42,390 bases of DNA from Suilimivivens sp045586385 (GTDB taxonomy: Bacteria; Bacillota; Clostridia; Lachnospirales; Lachnospiraceae). The DNA lies in contig JAZNAE010000063.1 of assembly GCA_045586385.1 (NCBI GenBank), forward strand, positions 1 through 42,390, read 5' to 3'. Shown one piece after another: positions 26,178 through 34,721 of this stretch. The notes beneath the pieces are model-generated. The model made no database searches, was not told the origin of the DNA, and saw only the letters and a list, made by a program, of their open reading frames with translations. Position 1 is the stretch's first letter. Each line of letters begins with the position of its first letter. The translations under genes were made by a program, and so were the position numbers.

Positions 26178-27854
26178 ATGAAAAAGAGGATTCAAAAGAT
26201 TATGGCATTATTGCTTTCAGTAGCGATGATGACAACGTTGTGTGCATGCGGCGGCGGTGCAGCATCACAGGAAAGTGCACCTGCAACAGAAACAAGCACA
26301 CAGGCAGAAAGTGTACCTGCGGCAGAAACAGAGACTGCAGCTGCAGAAACAGAAGCAGCAGAAAAGGATTATAGCGAGCACTATACATACAGCTACGCAA
26401 GTATCCAGGTTACAGAGTCAACAGATTATAACTCTAAGGATGATGCAATGACTCAGTATTGGCAGCAGAAGTACAATTTTGACTGGGACGTTATCTCCAT
26501 CTCCAGCGATAACTGGGATTCGACAGTAAGTACTTGGGTTTATGGTGAGGACTTACCTGATGTAACTATTTTTGATTATAAGCATCCCCAGATGATGGAT
26601 TGGATTGATCAGGGGCTTGTATTTGAATTCCCTGAAGGATGGGAAGAAAGATGGCCTAACGTTTACGCAAGTCAGGTTAATGCAAGTATCGGTAACGTAG
26701 TAAGTGAGCAGGTTGGCGGAACATATTTCCTTGCAAGACCTAACTATTCCGAAAACAAACCTACTTCTCCTGACATCAACCCTACAAATATGATGTTATA
26801 CATCAGAAAAGACTGGGCGGAAGCAGTTGGCTTTGAATTGAAAGAACATTACACATTAGATGAAATCATGGAATATGGACGTCTGATTAAAGAAAAAGAT
26901 CCCGGAAACGTTGGTTCTGACTTAATTCCTTTTGGTTTAAGTTCCGGTAACTGTTACAATGTTTTCGTAGGAACGTCCAGTACTTATACAGCAACAGGTT
27001 ATAACTTCTATCGCGACGATGCAGGAGAATTCCACTGGGGACTTGCGGATGAAGATACACTTGAAGGCTTGAAACTTTGGAAACAGGCATTTGATGATGG
27101 CCTTCTCAGCAAAGAATTTTACACCTATTCAGGTGCAGAAGATGTAGAAGACTTCTATGTACGTGGTATTTCCGGTATGATGTGGTATCAGGGTGGCGCA
27201 AGATATCAGCAGAACGTAGAAAACTACATGCGTGATAATTTAGGCTTAGAATATTCAGACACTGTATGGCAGTGCTTTGTAACAGCTAATGATGGTGCAT
27301 ATCATTGGGCACCCGGTGGTAACTTCTGGGGCGTAATCATGTTTAATCCTGATATTGATATTGCTAAGTGGGAAAGATACATGGATATGCTTGATGAATC
27401 TGCAAGTGAAGAAGGACAGATTTTAATCAGAATGGGATTCGAAGGAACTGATTGGGAATACCAGAATGGCGAAATGGTTTCTCTGTTAGAAGAAGGAAAG
27501 GATGCAAGAAGCAAATATCCTTCTATCTACCCTGTATATCATCAGCTGTTGGTTTTAAGTGATGACTTTGTACTTATTAATCCTAACTATCCGAAAGAAT
27601 ATCGTGACCGTTCTATAAAGATGTATCAGTTAAAAGAAGAACTTGGCAAGAATGGAACATGTCCGGGAATTGATTATGATATTTACTTATACAATTCAGA
27701 AGCACTTAGCGCATTAAACTTTGAATTTGACACAGACTTTGCAAATATGGTTGTAAGTAGTAATGATGTTGAGGCAGAGTGGAAAGCATGGCTTGACAAA
27801 TGGGCATACATGATCGACCCTGTACTTGAAGAATTTGCAGCAAATATAAAGTAA
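26178..27854 (+). CDS. Extracellular solute-binding lipoprotein (LplA-like, family 1)
   Basis: This 558-residue protein captures the sugar for the two permeases. A lipoprotein signal ends in the lipobox LCAC with the acylated Cys at residue 24; an Ala/Glu/Thr-rich tether (about 25-68) follows, and then a large Trp- and Tyr-rich binding domain as in polysaccharide-binding family members. AAGGAGG lies 8 bp before the ATG, a stronger site than those of the permeases. The substrate cannot be read from the sequence; the LplA/YtcQ relatives handle plant or host oligosaccharides. Confidence 0.93.
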   Translation: MKKRIQKIMALLLSVAMMTTLCACGGGAASQESAPATETSTQAESVPAAETETAAAETEAAEKDYSEHYTYSYASIQVTESTDYNSKDDAMTQYWQQKYNFDWDVISISSDNWDSTVSTWVYGEDLPDVTIFDYKHPQMMDWIDQGLVFEFPEGWEERWPNVYASQVNASIGNVVSEQVGGTYFLARPNYSENKPTSPDINPTNMMLYIRKDWAEAVGFELKEHYTLDEIMEYGRLIKEKDPGNVGSDLIPFGLSSGNCYNVFVGTSSTYTATGYNFYRDDAGEFHWGLADEDTLEGLKLWKQAFDDGLLSKEFYTYSGAEDVEDFYVRGISGMMWYQGGARYQQNVENYMRDNLGLEYSDTVWQCFVTANDGAYHWAPGGNFWGVIMFNPDIDIAKWERYMDMLDESASEEGQILIRMGFEGTDWEYQNGEMVSLLEEGKDARSKYPSIYPVYHQLLVLSDDFVLINPNYPKEYRDRSIKMYQLKEELGKNGTCPGIDYDIYLYNSEALSALNFEFDTDFANMVVSSNDVEAEWKAWLDKWAYMIDPVLEEFAANIK

Positions 27855-27867
27855 TATAAGATATAGG

Positions 27868-27897
27868 AAATCCGGTGGCTTTTGCCGCCGGATTTTC
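27868..27897 (+). terminator. Terminator of the ABC operon
   Basis: AAATCCGGTGGC (27868-27879) and GCCGCCGGATTT (27884-27895) form a 12-bp stem with one T-G pair around TTTT; the T-tract is short (TTTTC). Some read-through into mgtC is possible. Confidence 0.7.
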
Positions 27898-27916
27898 ACT
27901 AACAGGAGAAACGTAT

Positions 27917-28594
27917 ATGGAACTGTTGAGAGAACTGAACATGTTGTCAGCATGTGTAAGAGTTGTGCTGACGCTATTAATAGGTGCAGTGCTGGGAATA
28001 GAAAGAGAAAGAAAAAACCGACCGGCCGGATTCCGTACACATATGTTGGTATGCCTGGGAGCAGCTCTTGTGATGATGACCAATCAATATGTTTATCAAA
28101 CGTTTCATACTTCAGACCCGGTACGTATGGGGGCGCAAGTGGTAAGCGGCATTGGCTTTCTTGGAGCAGGCACAATTATGATTACAGGAAAACACCAAAT
28201 AAAGGGAATTACCACGGCAGCAGGCTTGTGGGCAGCAGCATGTTGCGGACTTGCGATTGGTATTGGTTTTTATGAAGGGGCGATTGTCTGCGGGACTTTT
28301 ATTTTTCTGGTAATGTCTGCAATGAATAAGTTGGAAGAAAAAATACGGAAAAAGGCAGATGTGCTGGATTTGTATGTGGAGTTTGTCGGAAAGAAACCAT
28401 TTAGTAAATTCTTAGTGTTCGCACGTACCAACCACTTAGAGGTAATGGATTTACAAATCAATAAAAATAAATACGCAAAAGATATGGTAATGTCAGTAAT
28501 TATGACTGTAAAGAGCCAGGTAAAACGGGAAAAAAGTGATATTCTGGAATTAATCGAGGATTTTGAAGGAGTTTTATATATTGAAGCAATGTGA
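27917..28594 (+). CDS. mgtC: MgtC/SapB family membrane protein
   Basis: This 225-residue protein has about four to five N-terminal helices with the family signature LIGAVLGIERERKNRPAGFRTH (about residues 19-40) and GIGFLGAGTIM, then a soluble C-terminal domain of about 80 residues. MgtC proteins inhibit F-type ATPase in Salmonella and are tied to Mg2+ limitation and acid stress; the SapB group is mostly uncharacterised. I choose ATG 27917 after AGGAG; an earlier in-frame GTG at 27875 falls inside the preceding terminator. The PHP gene starts 43 bp later. Confidence 0.88.
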   Translation: MELLRELNMLSACVRVVLTLLIGAVLGIERERKNRPAGFRTHMLVCLGAALVMMTNQYVYQTFHTSDPVRMGAQVVSGIGFLGAGTIMITGKHQIKGITTAAGLWAAACCGLAIGIGFYEGAIVCGTFIFLVMSAMNKLEEKIRKKADVLDLYVEFVGKKPFSKFLVFARTNHLEVMDLQINKNKYAKDMVMSVIMTVKSQVKREKSDILELIEDFEGVLYIEAM

Positions 28595-28637
28595 TATAAT
28601 ATGCAATAGCTGTAATACATATAAGTGAGGCAGAAAA

Positions 28638-29384
28638 ATGATTAGAGAAGATTATCCGTATTTATACGAAACACATATGCACACAAGTGAAGCCAGCAAG
28701 TGTGGACTAGCCTCCGGTGCAGAAATGGTAAGGGCAGCCAAAGAAGCAGGATACTCCGGTGTAATTATTACCAACCATAATTGGGGCGGAAATCATTGCA
28801 TTGATAACAGCCTGCCGTGGAAGCAATGGGTAAAGGAATTTTGCAAGGGATATCAGAACGCAAAGCAGGAAGGTGATAGGATCGGTCTGGATGTCTTTTT
28901 TGGATATGAAGCGGGATATGATGGAACTGAATTCTTAATATATGGAGTGGACGAAGAATGGCTTAGTACGCATGAAGAGATACGAGATGCAACTGTTGCA
29001 GAACAGTATAGTCTGATTAAGGCAGCGGGTGGTATGGTTATTCATGCCCATCCTTTCAGAGAAGAGTGGTACATACCGGAAATAAGACTGTTTCATGAGT
29101 ATGTGGATGGAGTAGAAGCATTGAATGCAACACATTCTTCGTCTTTCAGAAAAGCACACTATAAAACTGAATTTGATGAGTGTGCGATTGAATATGCCAG
29201 GAAGTATGGGCTTCCTATGACGGCAGGATCGGATGTGCATGGAACAATTATGTATGGTGGTGGTATTGCTTTTAAAAGAAAGATTACATCCATACAAGAT
29301 TACTGCAACGCTGTTTTGTCAGGAGAAGATTATCTGTTGACAAACGGGGAAGACTGGTTTGACAGACAGGGAGAAAAAATATAA
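28638..29384 (+). CDS. PHP domain metal-dependent hydrolase
   Basis: The 248-residue protein has the PHP metal motifs THMHTSEAS (residues 11-19), TNHNWGG, VIHAHPF and GSDVHG, the set of His/Asp ligands for a tri-metal site. Related stand-alone PHP proteins are phosphoesterases acting on nucleotides, nucleic-acid ends or histidinol phosphate; the substrate here is unknown. The length is normal for a single PHP domain. GTGAGGCAG lies before the ATG. A bidirectional terminator separates it from the convergent DUF3048 gene. Confidence 0.85.
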   Translation: MIREDYPYLYETHMHTSEASKCGLASGAEMVRAAKEAGYSGVIITNHNWGGNHCIDNSLPWKQWVKEFCKGYQNAKQEGDRIGLDVFFGYEAGYDGTEFLIYGVDEEWLSTHEEIRDATVAEQYSLIKAAGGMVIHAHPFREEWYIPEIRLFHEYVDGVEALNATHSSSFRKAHYKTEFDECAIEYARKYGLPMTAGSDVHGTIMYGGGIAFKRKITSIQDYCNAVLSGEDYLLTNGEDWFDRQGEKI

Positions 29385-29393
29385 ACAGACACA

Positions 29394-29426
29394 AAAAAAC
29401 AGGAAGAAAAATTCTTCCTGTTTTTT
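29394..29426. terminator. Bidirectional terminator between the PHP and DUF3048 genes
   Basis: CAGGAAGAA (29400-29408) and TTCTTCCTG (29412-29420) form a perfect stem flanked by A6 and T6, so it has a U-tract on both strands, as expected between convergent genes. Confidence 0.9.
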
Positions 29427-29432
29427 GATGGA

Positions 29433-30596
29433 TTAATCACCATTAATTACTTTATCATCTACATTGAAAGAATCACCGTCTTCTAAGATGCAGACCATAG
29501 TCTTACCGGTATTTAACTTGATTTCATTGCCGGCATCGTCATAGTATCTGGTAGCACCATAGTCAGATGTCTTTTCCCATGTTACGTGGATACCTTTTCC
29601 GTTTGTGAAGAACCAACCATCTCTGGTAGTGTCATGACACTGGAATGCAAGGTAGCCTTTTTGGTCTCTTACTTCAAAATAAGTATTCTGAATTAATACG
29701 TTCTTAAAAGATAACTGCTCATTATTTGCTAAGTCAACGTGAGGACCGTCGCTGTCACCGGATAAGTGCTGATATCTGTCGTATAAACCTGTTTCTTCAT
29801 TATAAATGAAATAACAGTTAGTAACAGGATAAGCAGGTGACATATCAATTTTTTTAGCTGTAATAGCATCTGTGTACTGCTCTAAAGTATTGGGCTCTGC
29901 ATTGGTTGCAAACTGATAATGTGTTTCATCTGCATATCCGTCTCTATATTCCAAGGGATATCCGTAATGTTCCACAGCCTCTTTAATACGGTCTGTAGTT
30001 GTAAAAGCATTATCGGTAGAGTTTTTAGCTGTGTCTCTGTAGGTTGCATTGGAAAAATTAATACAGTTGATATTTTGTGTATCTTCACGTGCAACTAATT
30101 CATCTATGTAGAAAGGACCGCCGTAGTGAATATAGATGGCATCCCATTCGAATGCCCAGTATAAATAATAATCACGACAGCTTCTGATGTTACCGAGTTT
30201 TTCTATATTGCTCCAATCATCCCATACACCCATAAGTCTTGTCATGCTACCTTCTACATTACATTCGTAAAGAATAGAAGCATCAGATAAACCATACTGG
30301 CTTGCTGTTTTCGAGTTGGGAATCATTACAGCGATGGGACGGGTCTTGGCAACTTCTTCATCAACCCATTCATTTGTCAAACGGCTTCTTACCATGCCTT
30401 CTGCAGGAGGCGCATCTAAATCTTCTTCAGGAGCTTCCTCTTCTACAGGTTCTTCTACTACTTCTTGGGGCTGAGCTTCAATAATAGGCTCAACAATAGG
30501 CTGAGATACAGGTGTCTCTTCTTCTTTACCACAACCAAATAATAAAAGAGATGAAGACAAGGCTACAAGAAAAAGCACTTGTAATCTTTTCATCAA
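29433..30596 (-). CDS. yerB: DUF3048 (YerB-like) lipoprotein
   Basis: This 387-residue lipoprotein has a signal ending in LLLFGC (Cys about 22), a Glu/Pro-rich tether (about 25-65) and a DUF3048 domain typified by RPIAVMIPNSKTASQYGLSDAS and YLYWAFEWDAIYIHYGG. Bacillus YerB is a membrane-anchored protein of unknown biochemical role, seen with PcrA/LigA neighbours there but not here. Length and architecture are normal. It is monocistronic, with a promoter around 30647-30675 and the bidirectional terminator after it. Confidence 0.88.
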   Translation of the reverse strand: MMKRLQVLFLVALSSSLLLFGCGKEEETPVSQPIVEPIIEAQPQEVVEEPVEEEAPEEDLDAPPAEGMVRSRLTNEWVDEEVAKTRPIAVMIPNSKTASQYGLSDASILYECNVEGSMTRLMGVWDDWSNIEKLGNIRSCRDYYLYWAFEWDAIYIHYGGPFYIDELVAREDTQNINCINFSNATYRDTAKNSTDNAFTTTDRIKEAVEHYGYPLEYRDGYADETHYQFATNAEPNTLEQYTDAITAKKIDMSPAYPVTNCYFIYNEETGLYDRYQHLSGDSDGPHVDLANNEQLSFKNVLIQNTYFEVRDQKGYLAFQCHDTTRDGWFFTNGKGIHVTWEKTSDYGATRYYDDAGNEIKLNTGKTMVCILEDGDSFNVDDKVINGD

Positions 30597-30646
30597 TTAT
30601 TCCTCGCTTTCTTAAATATGCTTGTCATTATAATTACACATTTAGC

Positions 30647-30675
30647 ATTATAGCACAGATGAAAGGCATCGTCAC
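30647..30675 (-). promoter_or_regulatory. Putative promoter of the DUF3048 gene
   Basis: On the minus strand, GTGACG (30675-30670) and TATAAT (30652-30647) are 17 bp apart; the -10 has TG one base upstream (extended -10). A second TATAAT-like box lies closer to the gene. Confidence 0.5.
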
Positions 30676-30735
30676 TAGAAAATTCTACAAAAATATTAAG
30701 ATTTTATTACGAATAATATATATTAAATTAATTAC

Positions 30736-30764
30736 TTGTAGAAATCTTTATTAAAGGTTAAAAT
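30736..30764 (+). promoter_or_regulatory. Putative promoter of the rfbD-like gene
   Basis: TTGTAG (30736-30741), 17 bp, TAAAAT (30759-30764), 59 bp before the chosen ATG. Confidence 0.5.
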
Positions 30765-30822
30765 ATACAAGGATGATAAATGAATGTATGTGAGTCTGAC
30801 AAATGAAAGGAATATAGGATTT

Positions 30823-31665
30823 ATGAAAAAGATAATTGTAACCGGTTGTAACGGACAGTTAGGCAGAGCCATAAATAAAGAATTGGCAGGAAATACAGAT
30901 ATTCAGTTTGTAAACACAGATGTAGCTGAGCTTGATATTACCAATATTGATAAGGTGCTTGAACTTGCAAGGGAAGTAAAACCTTATGCCATTATTAACT
31001 GTGCGGCACACACAGCAGTGGACGCCTGTGAAACGGATGTGGACAACGCATATAAAATTAATGCAATCGGTCCCAGAAACTTAAGTATCGCAGCCACGGA
31101 AACCGGTGCAAAAATGATACATGTATCAACAGACTATGTTTTTGACGGTAAGGGAACCCGTCCTTACCTTGAATTTGATAAGACAGATCCTCAAGGTGTC
31201 TACGGTGCCACAAAGCTTGTCGGTGAAAATATGGTAAAAGAATTTGCAGACAGATATTTTATACTGCGTACGGCATGGCTTTACGGTGACGGAAAGAATT
31301 TTGTAAAGACCATGCTTCGTCTTTCTGAGAGTCATGATAAGGTCAGGGTTGTAAATGATCAGTTCGGAAGCCCTACCAGTACTAAGGAACTTTCCGCAGC
31401 CATTGCACAGCTTTTATTTACGGAAAATTACGGATTATTCCATGCAACCTGTGAAGGGAGTTGTCATTGGGCTGATTTTGCAGCAGAAATTTTCCGTCTT
31501 GCAGGAAAGAACACGGTTGTGGAAGGAATTTCTACAGCAGAATACGGTGCAGCAGCTCCAAGACCTGCATATTCCATATTGGAAAATTATATGCTGAAAT
31601 TAACCGGTGGATATACATTTGCCGATTGGCATGATGCAATAGAAGAATACGTAAAAACTCTGTAG
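30823..31665 (+). CDS. rfbD: dTDP-4-dehydrorhamnose reductase (RfbD/RmlD)
   Basis: This 280-residue NADPH-dependent short-chain reductase makes dTDP-L-rhamnose in the last step of the Rml pathway. It has a Rossmann motif TGCNGQLGRAI at residues 7-17, the STDYVFDG motif, and the catalytic YGATK (YxxxK) near residue 128. I use ATG 30823 since MKKIIVTGCNGQLG is the family start; an upstream in-frame ATG at 30784 adds 13 unmatched residues. rfbA, rfbB and rfbC are not in the window. It is followed 22 bp later by the yuiD-like gene. Confidence 0.9.
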   Translation: MKKIIVTGCNGQLGRAINKELAGNTDIQFVNTDVAELDITNIDKVLELAREVKPYAIINCAAHTAVDACETDVDNAYKINAIGPRNLSIAATETGAKMIHVSTDYVFDGKGTRPYLEFDKTDPQGVYGATKLVGENMVKEFADRYFILRTAWLYGDGKNFVKTMLRLSESHDKVRVVNDQFGSPTSTKELSAAIAQLLFTENYGLFHATCEGSCHWADFAAEIFRLAGKNTVVEGISTAEYGAAAPRPAYSILENYMLKLTGGYTFADWHDAIEEYVKTL

Positions 31666-31687
31666 GATAAACAGAGCGGAGGATGAA

Positions 31688-32146
31688 ATGGATTTTATAA
31701 TAGAGTTGCTTCACAATGAAGTATTTGTTTCGGCAGCACTCGGCTGGCTCATAGCACAGGTTGCCAAAACGATTATTTATATGATTATTAACAAACGGTT
31801 TAAGGCAGAGAGACTGGTGGGAAGCGGCGGTATGCCAAGCTGCCATTCTGCTACGGTTTGCGGATTGGCGGTTTCCACAGCGATTCACTGCGGACCTGCT
31901 ACTGCGGAATGTGCGATTGCCGTAATGCTTGCGATTATTGTAATGTATGATGCCATGGGAGTCCGCAGGGAAACCGGCATCCAGGCCAGAGTGTTAAACG
32001 AAATGATAGAAATGTTTACCAAGATGGGTAAAGAAATGACCGTAGAAGAAAAACTGAAAGAGTTTATAGGCCATACACCGCTTCAGGTTATCGTGGGAGC
32101 TACCTTAGGTATCGCCATTGCTATTGCGGTATGTAATATCATGTAA
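31688..32146 (+). CDS. yuiD: YuiD-like DUF212 membrane protein (PAP2-related)
   Basis: This 152-residue protein belongs to the divergent PAP2 (acid phosphatase/haloperoxidase-related) family. The signature SGGMPSCHSATVCGLA (residues about 47-62) and YDAMGVRRETGIQA (about 97-110) are clear, with four short hydrophobic segments. Family members may be lipid-phosphate phosphatases, but activity is unproved. GCGGAGGATGAA precedes the ATG. Its TAA stop is the start of the 5' arm of the giant inverted repeat, so its 3' end was shaped by that element. Confidence 0.88.
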   Translation: MDFIIELLHNEVFVSAALGWLIAQVAKTIIYMIINKRFKAERLVGSGGMPSCHSATVCGLAVSTAIHCGPATAECAIAVMLAIIVMYDAMGVRRETGIQARVLNEMIEMFTKMGKEMTVEEKLKEFIGHTPLQVIVGATLGIAIAIAVCNIM

Positions 32147-32629
32147 AAAGTGCTAATTCCACCCGAAAACCTTTCCCTACCCCGGCTTAGAATTTTTTAT
32201 TTCTGTATCTTATATCGTCTTTCGGGATTTTTTGAATATGCCTTTTTCATATGCCTATTCACTGCCCTGCACAAGAACTCATAGCCGGCCGATTGCAACT
32301 TGTGCCAAAAAGCCTTTTAAAACTTTTGTAAAAAATGGGTCGACACACTTTAAAAAATGTACAAGCCATTCCAACATGTCTGAGCGTCAGCGAGTTTTGG
32401 AATGGCTTGTTTATTACATCTTTAAAGTGTGTCGACCACATTTTTCTTAAAAGTTTTATAGGCTTCGGCACTGTTGCAACGGCGGCTATTCAGACATTTG
32501 TGCAGTGCAGAGCATTTATGAAAAAGGCAATTCTAAAAAATCTGTCGAAAGACTCTAAAAAGCTACAGAAACAAAAAACTTCAAGCCGGGGTAGGGAAGG
32601 GCTTTTCGGGTGGGATTACCACTTTTTAC
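32143..32629. repeat. Giant near-symmetrical inverted repeat (~487 bp, two ~240-bp arms)
   Basis: The two halves of the gap between two convergent genes are imperfect reverse complements along their whole length, in near-constant register about a centre near 32386. Perfect blocks: GTAAAAAGTG (32143) with 32620-32629; TTCCCTACCCCGGCTT (32173-32188) with 32583-32598; GTCGACACACTTTAAA (32339-32354) with 32421-32436; ACAAGCCATTCCA (32361-32373) with 32398-32410. The central loop is about 24 nt. Its ends include the stop codons of both neighbours. No convincing gene is seen in it. See findings. Confidence 0.9.
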
Positions 32630-33455
32630 GGTACTCTAAGGGAGTCATGTTCTCGGCTTTTTTAAAGACTTTGATAAAGTATCCGGATTCCTGGAACCCG
32701 CACTTTTGCGAAATGGTATCTACGGAGTCATCACTGAAACGGAGCATGGACTTGGCGTGGGAAATGCGCTGATAGGTCAGTTCGTTTCCGATAGTGGTTC
32801 CGTATATTTTTTTATATTCCCTGGACAGGTGGAATTTGCTGATAAAGAAGCGTTCTGCCAGGTCTTCCAGGGATATTTTTTCGGCATAATTTTCTGTCAG
32901 GTAGGTATGCACCTGCTGAAGTTTTTCCGGAATGGAATATTCTCCCTGTTTCAAGGATTCATTCTCCGTAAAACATAAGGTAATAATATCAGTAATACAC
33001 TTGTTGGAAATCAACTCCATTAAAGAGGATTTGTTTTGATGACAGATATAGAGCTGCTCTAATGCTTCCGTAAAGGGAAGGATGCTCCGTGGACAGAACA
33101 CATAAGAATTATCCTTGGCGAGATAGGCACTATAAAAATTCTGCGCCTGCTGACCATAAAAGTGAACCCACTTAAGGCTCCAAGGGTGTTCGGCACTGCT
33201 CTCATGAAAATAGGGTTTGGCGCAGTCAATCCAGACACAGTCTCTGGCTGTGATGTGGTGATGGGTTCCATTATAAAAAAGAGTTCCTTCCCCGTCCATG
33301 ACAATAAAGAACAGGAAAGAATTTAAGTTCTGACGTTTACTGACATGGGGCTCTAAGCTTTGAAGCGTTCCTACTTCCTGCACATAAAGGTAATGGGAAC
33401 GTGCATAGGAAGAGGGGGTTGCCAAAATACGGTTTGAGGTGGATTTTGCGGACAT
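32616..33455 (-). CDS. AraC family transcriptional regulator
   Basis: This 279-residue regulator has an N-terminal cupin-like sensing domain (about 20-160, with GEGTLFYNGTHHHITARDCVWI) and a C-terminal double HTH (about 180-279: ISLEDLAERFFISKFHLSREY and SVDTISQKCGFQESGYF). Cupin AraC proteins usually sense a sugar. It is divergent from gmd-fcl, with 154 bp between the starts, so it may control fucose nucleotide synthesis. Its last codons, Lys-Lys-Trp-stop, lie inside the outer arm of the giant inverted repeat. Confidence 0.92.
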   Translation of the reverse strand: MSAKSTSNRILATPSSYARSHYLYVQEVGTLQSLEPHVSKRQNLNSFLFFIVMDGEGTLFYNGTHHHITARDCVWIDCAKPYFHESSAEHPWSLKWVHFYGQQAQNFYSAYLAKDNSYVFCPRSILPFTEALEQLYICHQNKSSLMELISNKCITDIITLCFTENESLKQGEYSIPEKLQQVHTYLTENYAEKISLEDLAERFFISKFHLSREYKKIYGTTIGNELTYQRISHAKSMLRFSDDSVDTISQKCGFQESGYFIKVFKKAENMTPLEYRKKW

Positions 33456-33511
33456 ATTTGGATCCTTTCATATAATAGCAATATTTTACTATTTTTGGGC
33501 AATATATTTGA

Positions 33512-33540
33512 TTGATAGTTGTATTATACAATAGTATACT
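33512..33540 (+). promoter_or_regulatory. Putative promoter of gmd-fcl
   Basis: TTGATA (33512-33517), 17 bp, TATACT (33535-33540), 69 bp before the gmd ATG, in the region shared with the divergent AraC gene. Confidence 0.55.
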
Positions 33541-33609
33541 GCCTAATGGAATAGCAAAAAAAGACAAATTATTTTGGAAAGCCGATTGATTGGCAGGAAG
33601 TGAGGAAAT

Positions 33610-34677
33610 ATGCAGAATATAGCGTTAATTACAGGTATTACGGGACAGGATGGTTCCTACCTTGCAGAGTTTTTATTAGAAAAAGGATATGAGGTACACG
33701 GACTTATCCGCCGCCACAGTATCAGTAACACATCAAGAATTGACCATATTATCAATTCTAAATACAACAATGTGAAATTTTTCCTGCATTTTGCAGATAT
33801 GACAGATTCCAGTAACTTAATGCGTCTGGTTGCAGAAATCAGACCTACGGAAGTTTATAACCTGGCAGCACAGTCTCATGTAGGTGTTTCCTTTGAAGTA
33901 CCGGAGTATACCGCAGAGGCAACCGGTGTCAGCACCTTAAAGCTCCTCGAAGCACTTCGTGTAAATGGCGGTAATTGCCGTTACTATCAGGCATCCACAT
34001 CTGAACTCTTCGGTGGACTTCCTGAGACAGCACCCCAGAGTGAAGCAACACCTTTTTACCCCAAGAGCCCTTATGGTGTAGCGAAGTTATATTCTTACTG
34101 GATTACCGTAAACTACAGAGAATCCTACAACATGTTTGCATGCAACGGTATTCTCTTTAACCATGAATCTCCCAGACGTGGAGAAAACTTCGTAACCAGA
34201 AAAATTACCCTTGCTGTTGCAAACATCATTGCCGGAAAACAGGAAAAACTTTCCTTAGGTAACATGAACGCAAAGCGTGACTGGGGATTTGCAGGCGATT
34301 ATGTAAAAGGTATGTGGCTCATGCTCCAGCAGGACAAGCCCGGCGATTACGTTCTTGCAACCAACGAAACCCACACAGTAAGAGAATTTGTGGAAGCAGC
34401 CTTTGAAGAACTTGCTATTACCATCCGCTGGGAAGGAACCGGCGTAGATGAAAAGGGATACGATGCAGAAACAGGTAGGCTACTGGTAGACGTGAACCCT
34501 CAGTTCTACCGCCCTGCAGAAGTAGAGTTCCTTTGGGGAGATTCCACCAAGGCAGAAAAAGCTCTTGGATGGAAGAGAGATGTAGACTTCAAGGGTCTTG
34601 TGGCTATGATGATGGATGCAGACCTTAAGGAAATTGCAGGAATGAGCTGCGAAGAATATAAGGCAAAGAAAAACTAA
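33610..34677 (+). CDS. gmd: GDP-mannose 4,6-dehydratase
   Basis: This 355-residue enzyme converts GDP-mannose to GDP-4-keto-6-deoxymannose, using bound NADP. The Rossmann motif ITGITGQDGSYLAEFLL is at residues 7-23, the NADP Arg pair is in GLIRRHS, the catalytic Thr/Ser region is ASTSELFGG and the YxxxK is YGVAK (about 157-161). The family signature RRGENFVTRKI follows. The length is typical. GGAAGTGAGGAA precedes the ATG. The product goes to the Fcl enzyme 44 bp downstream, giving GDP-L-fucose for surface polysaccharide or glycoprotein. Confidence 0.96.
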   Translation: MQNIALITGITGQDGSYLAEFLLEKGYEVHGLIRRHSISNTSRIDHIINSKYNNVKFFLHFADMTDSSNLMRLVAEIRPTEVYNLAAQSHVGVSFEVPEYTAEATGVSTLKLLEALRVNGGNCRYYQASTSELFGGLPETAPQSEATPFYPKSPYGVAKLYSYWITVNYRESYNMFACNGILFNHESPRRGENFVTRKITLAVANIIAGKQEKLSLGNMNAKRDWGFAGDYVKGMWLMLQQDKPGDYVLATNETHTVREFVEAAFEELAITIRWEGTGVDEKGYDAETGRLLVDVNPQFYRPAEVEFLWGDSTKAEKALGWKRDVDFKGLVAMMMDADLKEIAGMSCEEYKAKKN

Positions 34678-34721
34678 TATTTCCCGATAGAAAGCAGATG
34701 GTATACATCAAGGAGGAAGTA

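Noticed and set aside
27875..27916. GTG start of the MgtC gene
   Set aside because: It falls inside the terminator hairpin; AGGAG precedes ATG 27917.
32232..32772. Open frames in the giant inverted repeat
   Set aside because: They lack homology, follow the palindrome, and one runs antisense into the AraC gene.
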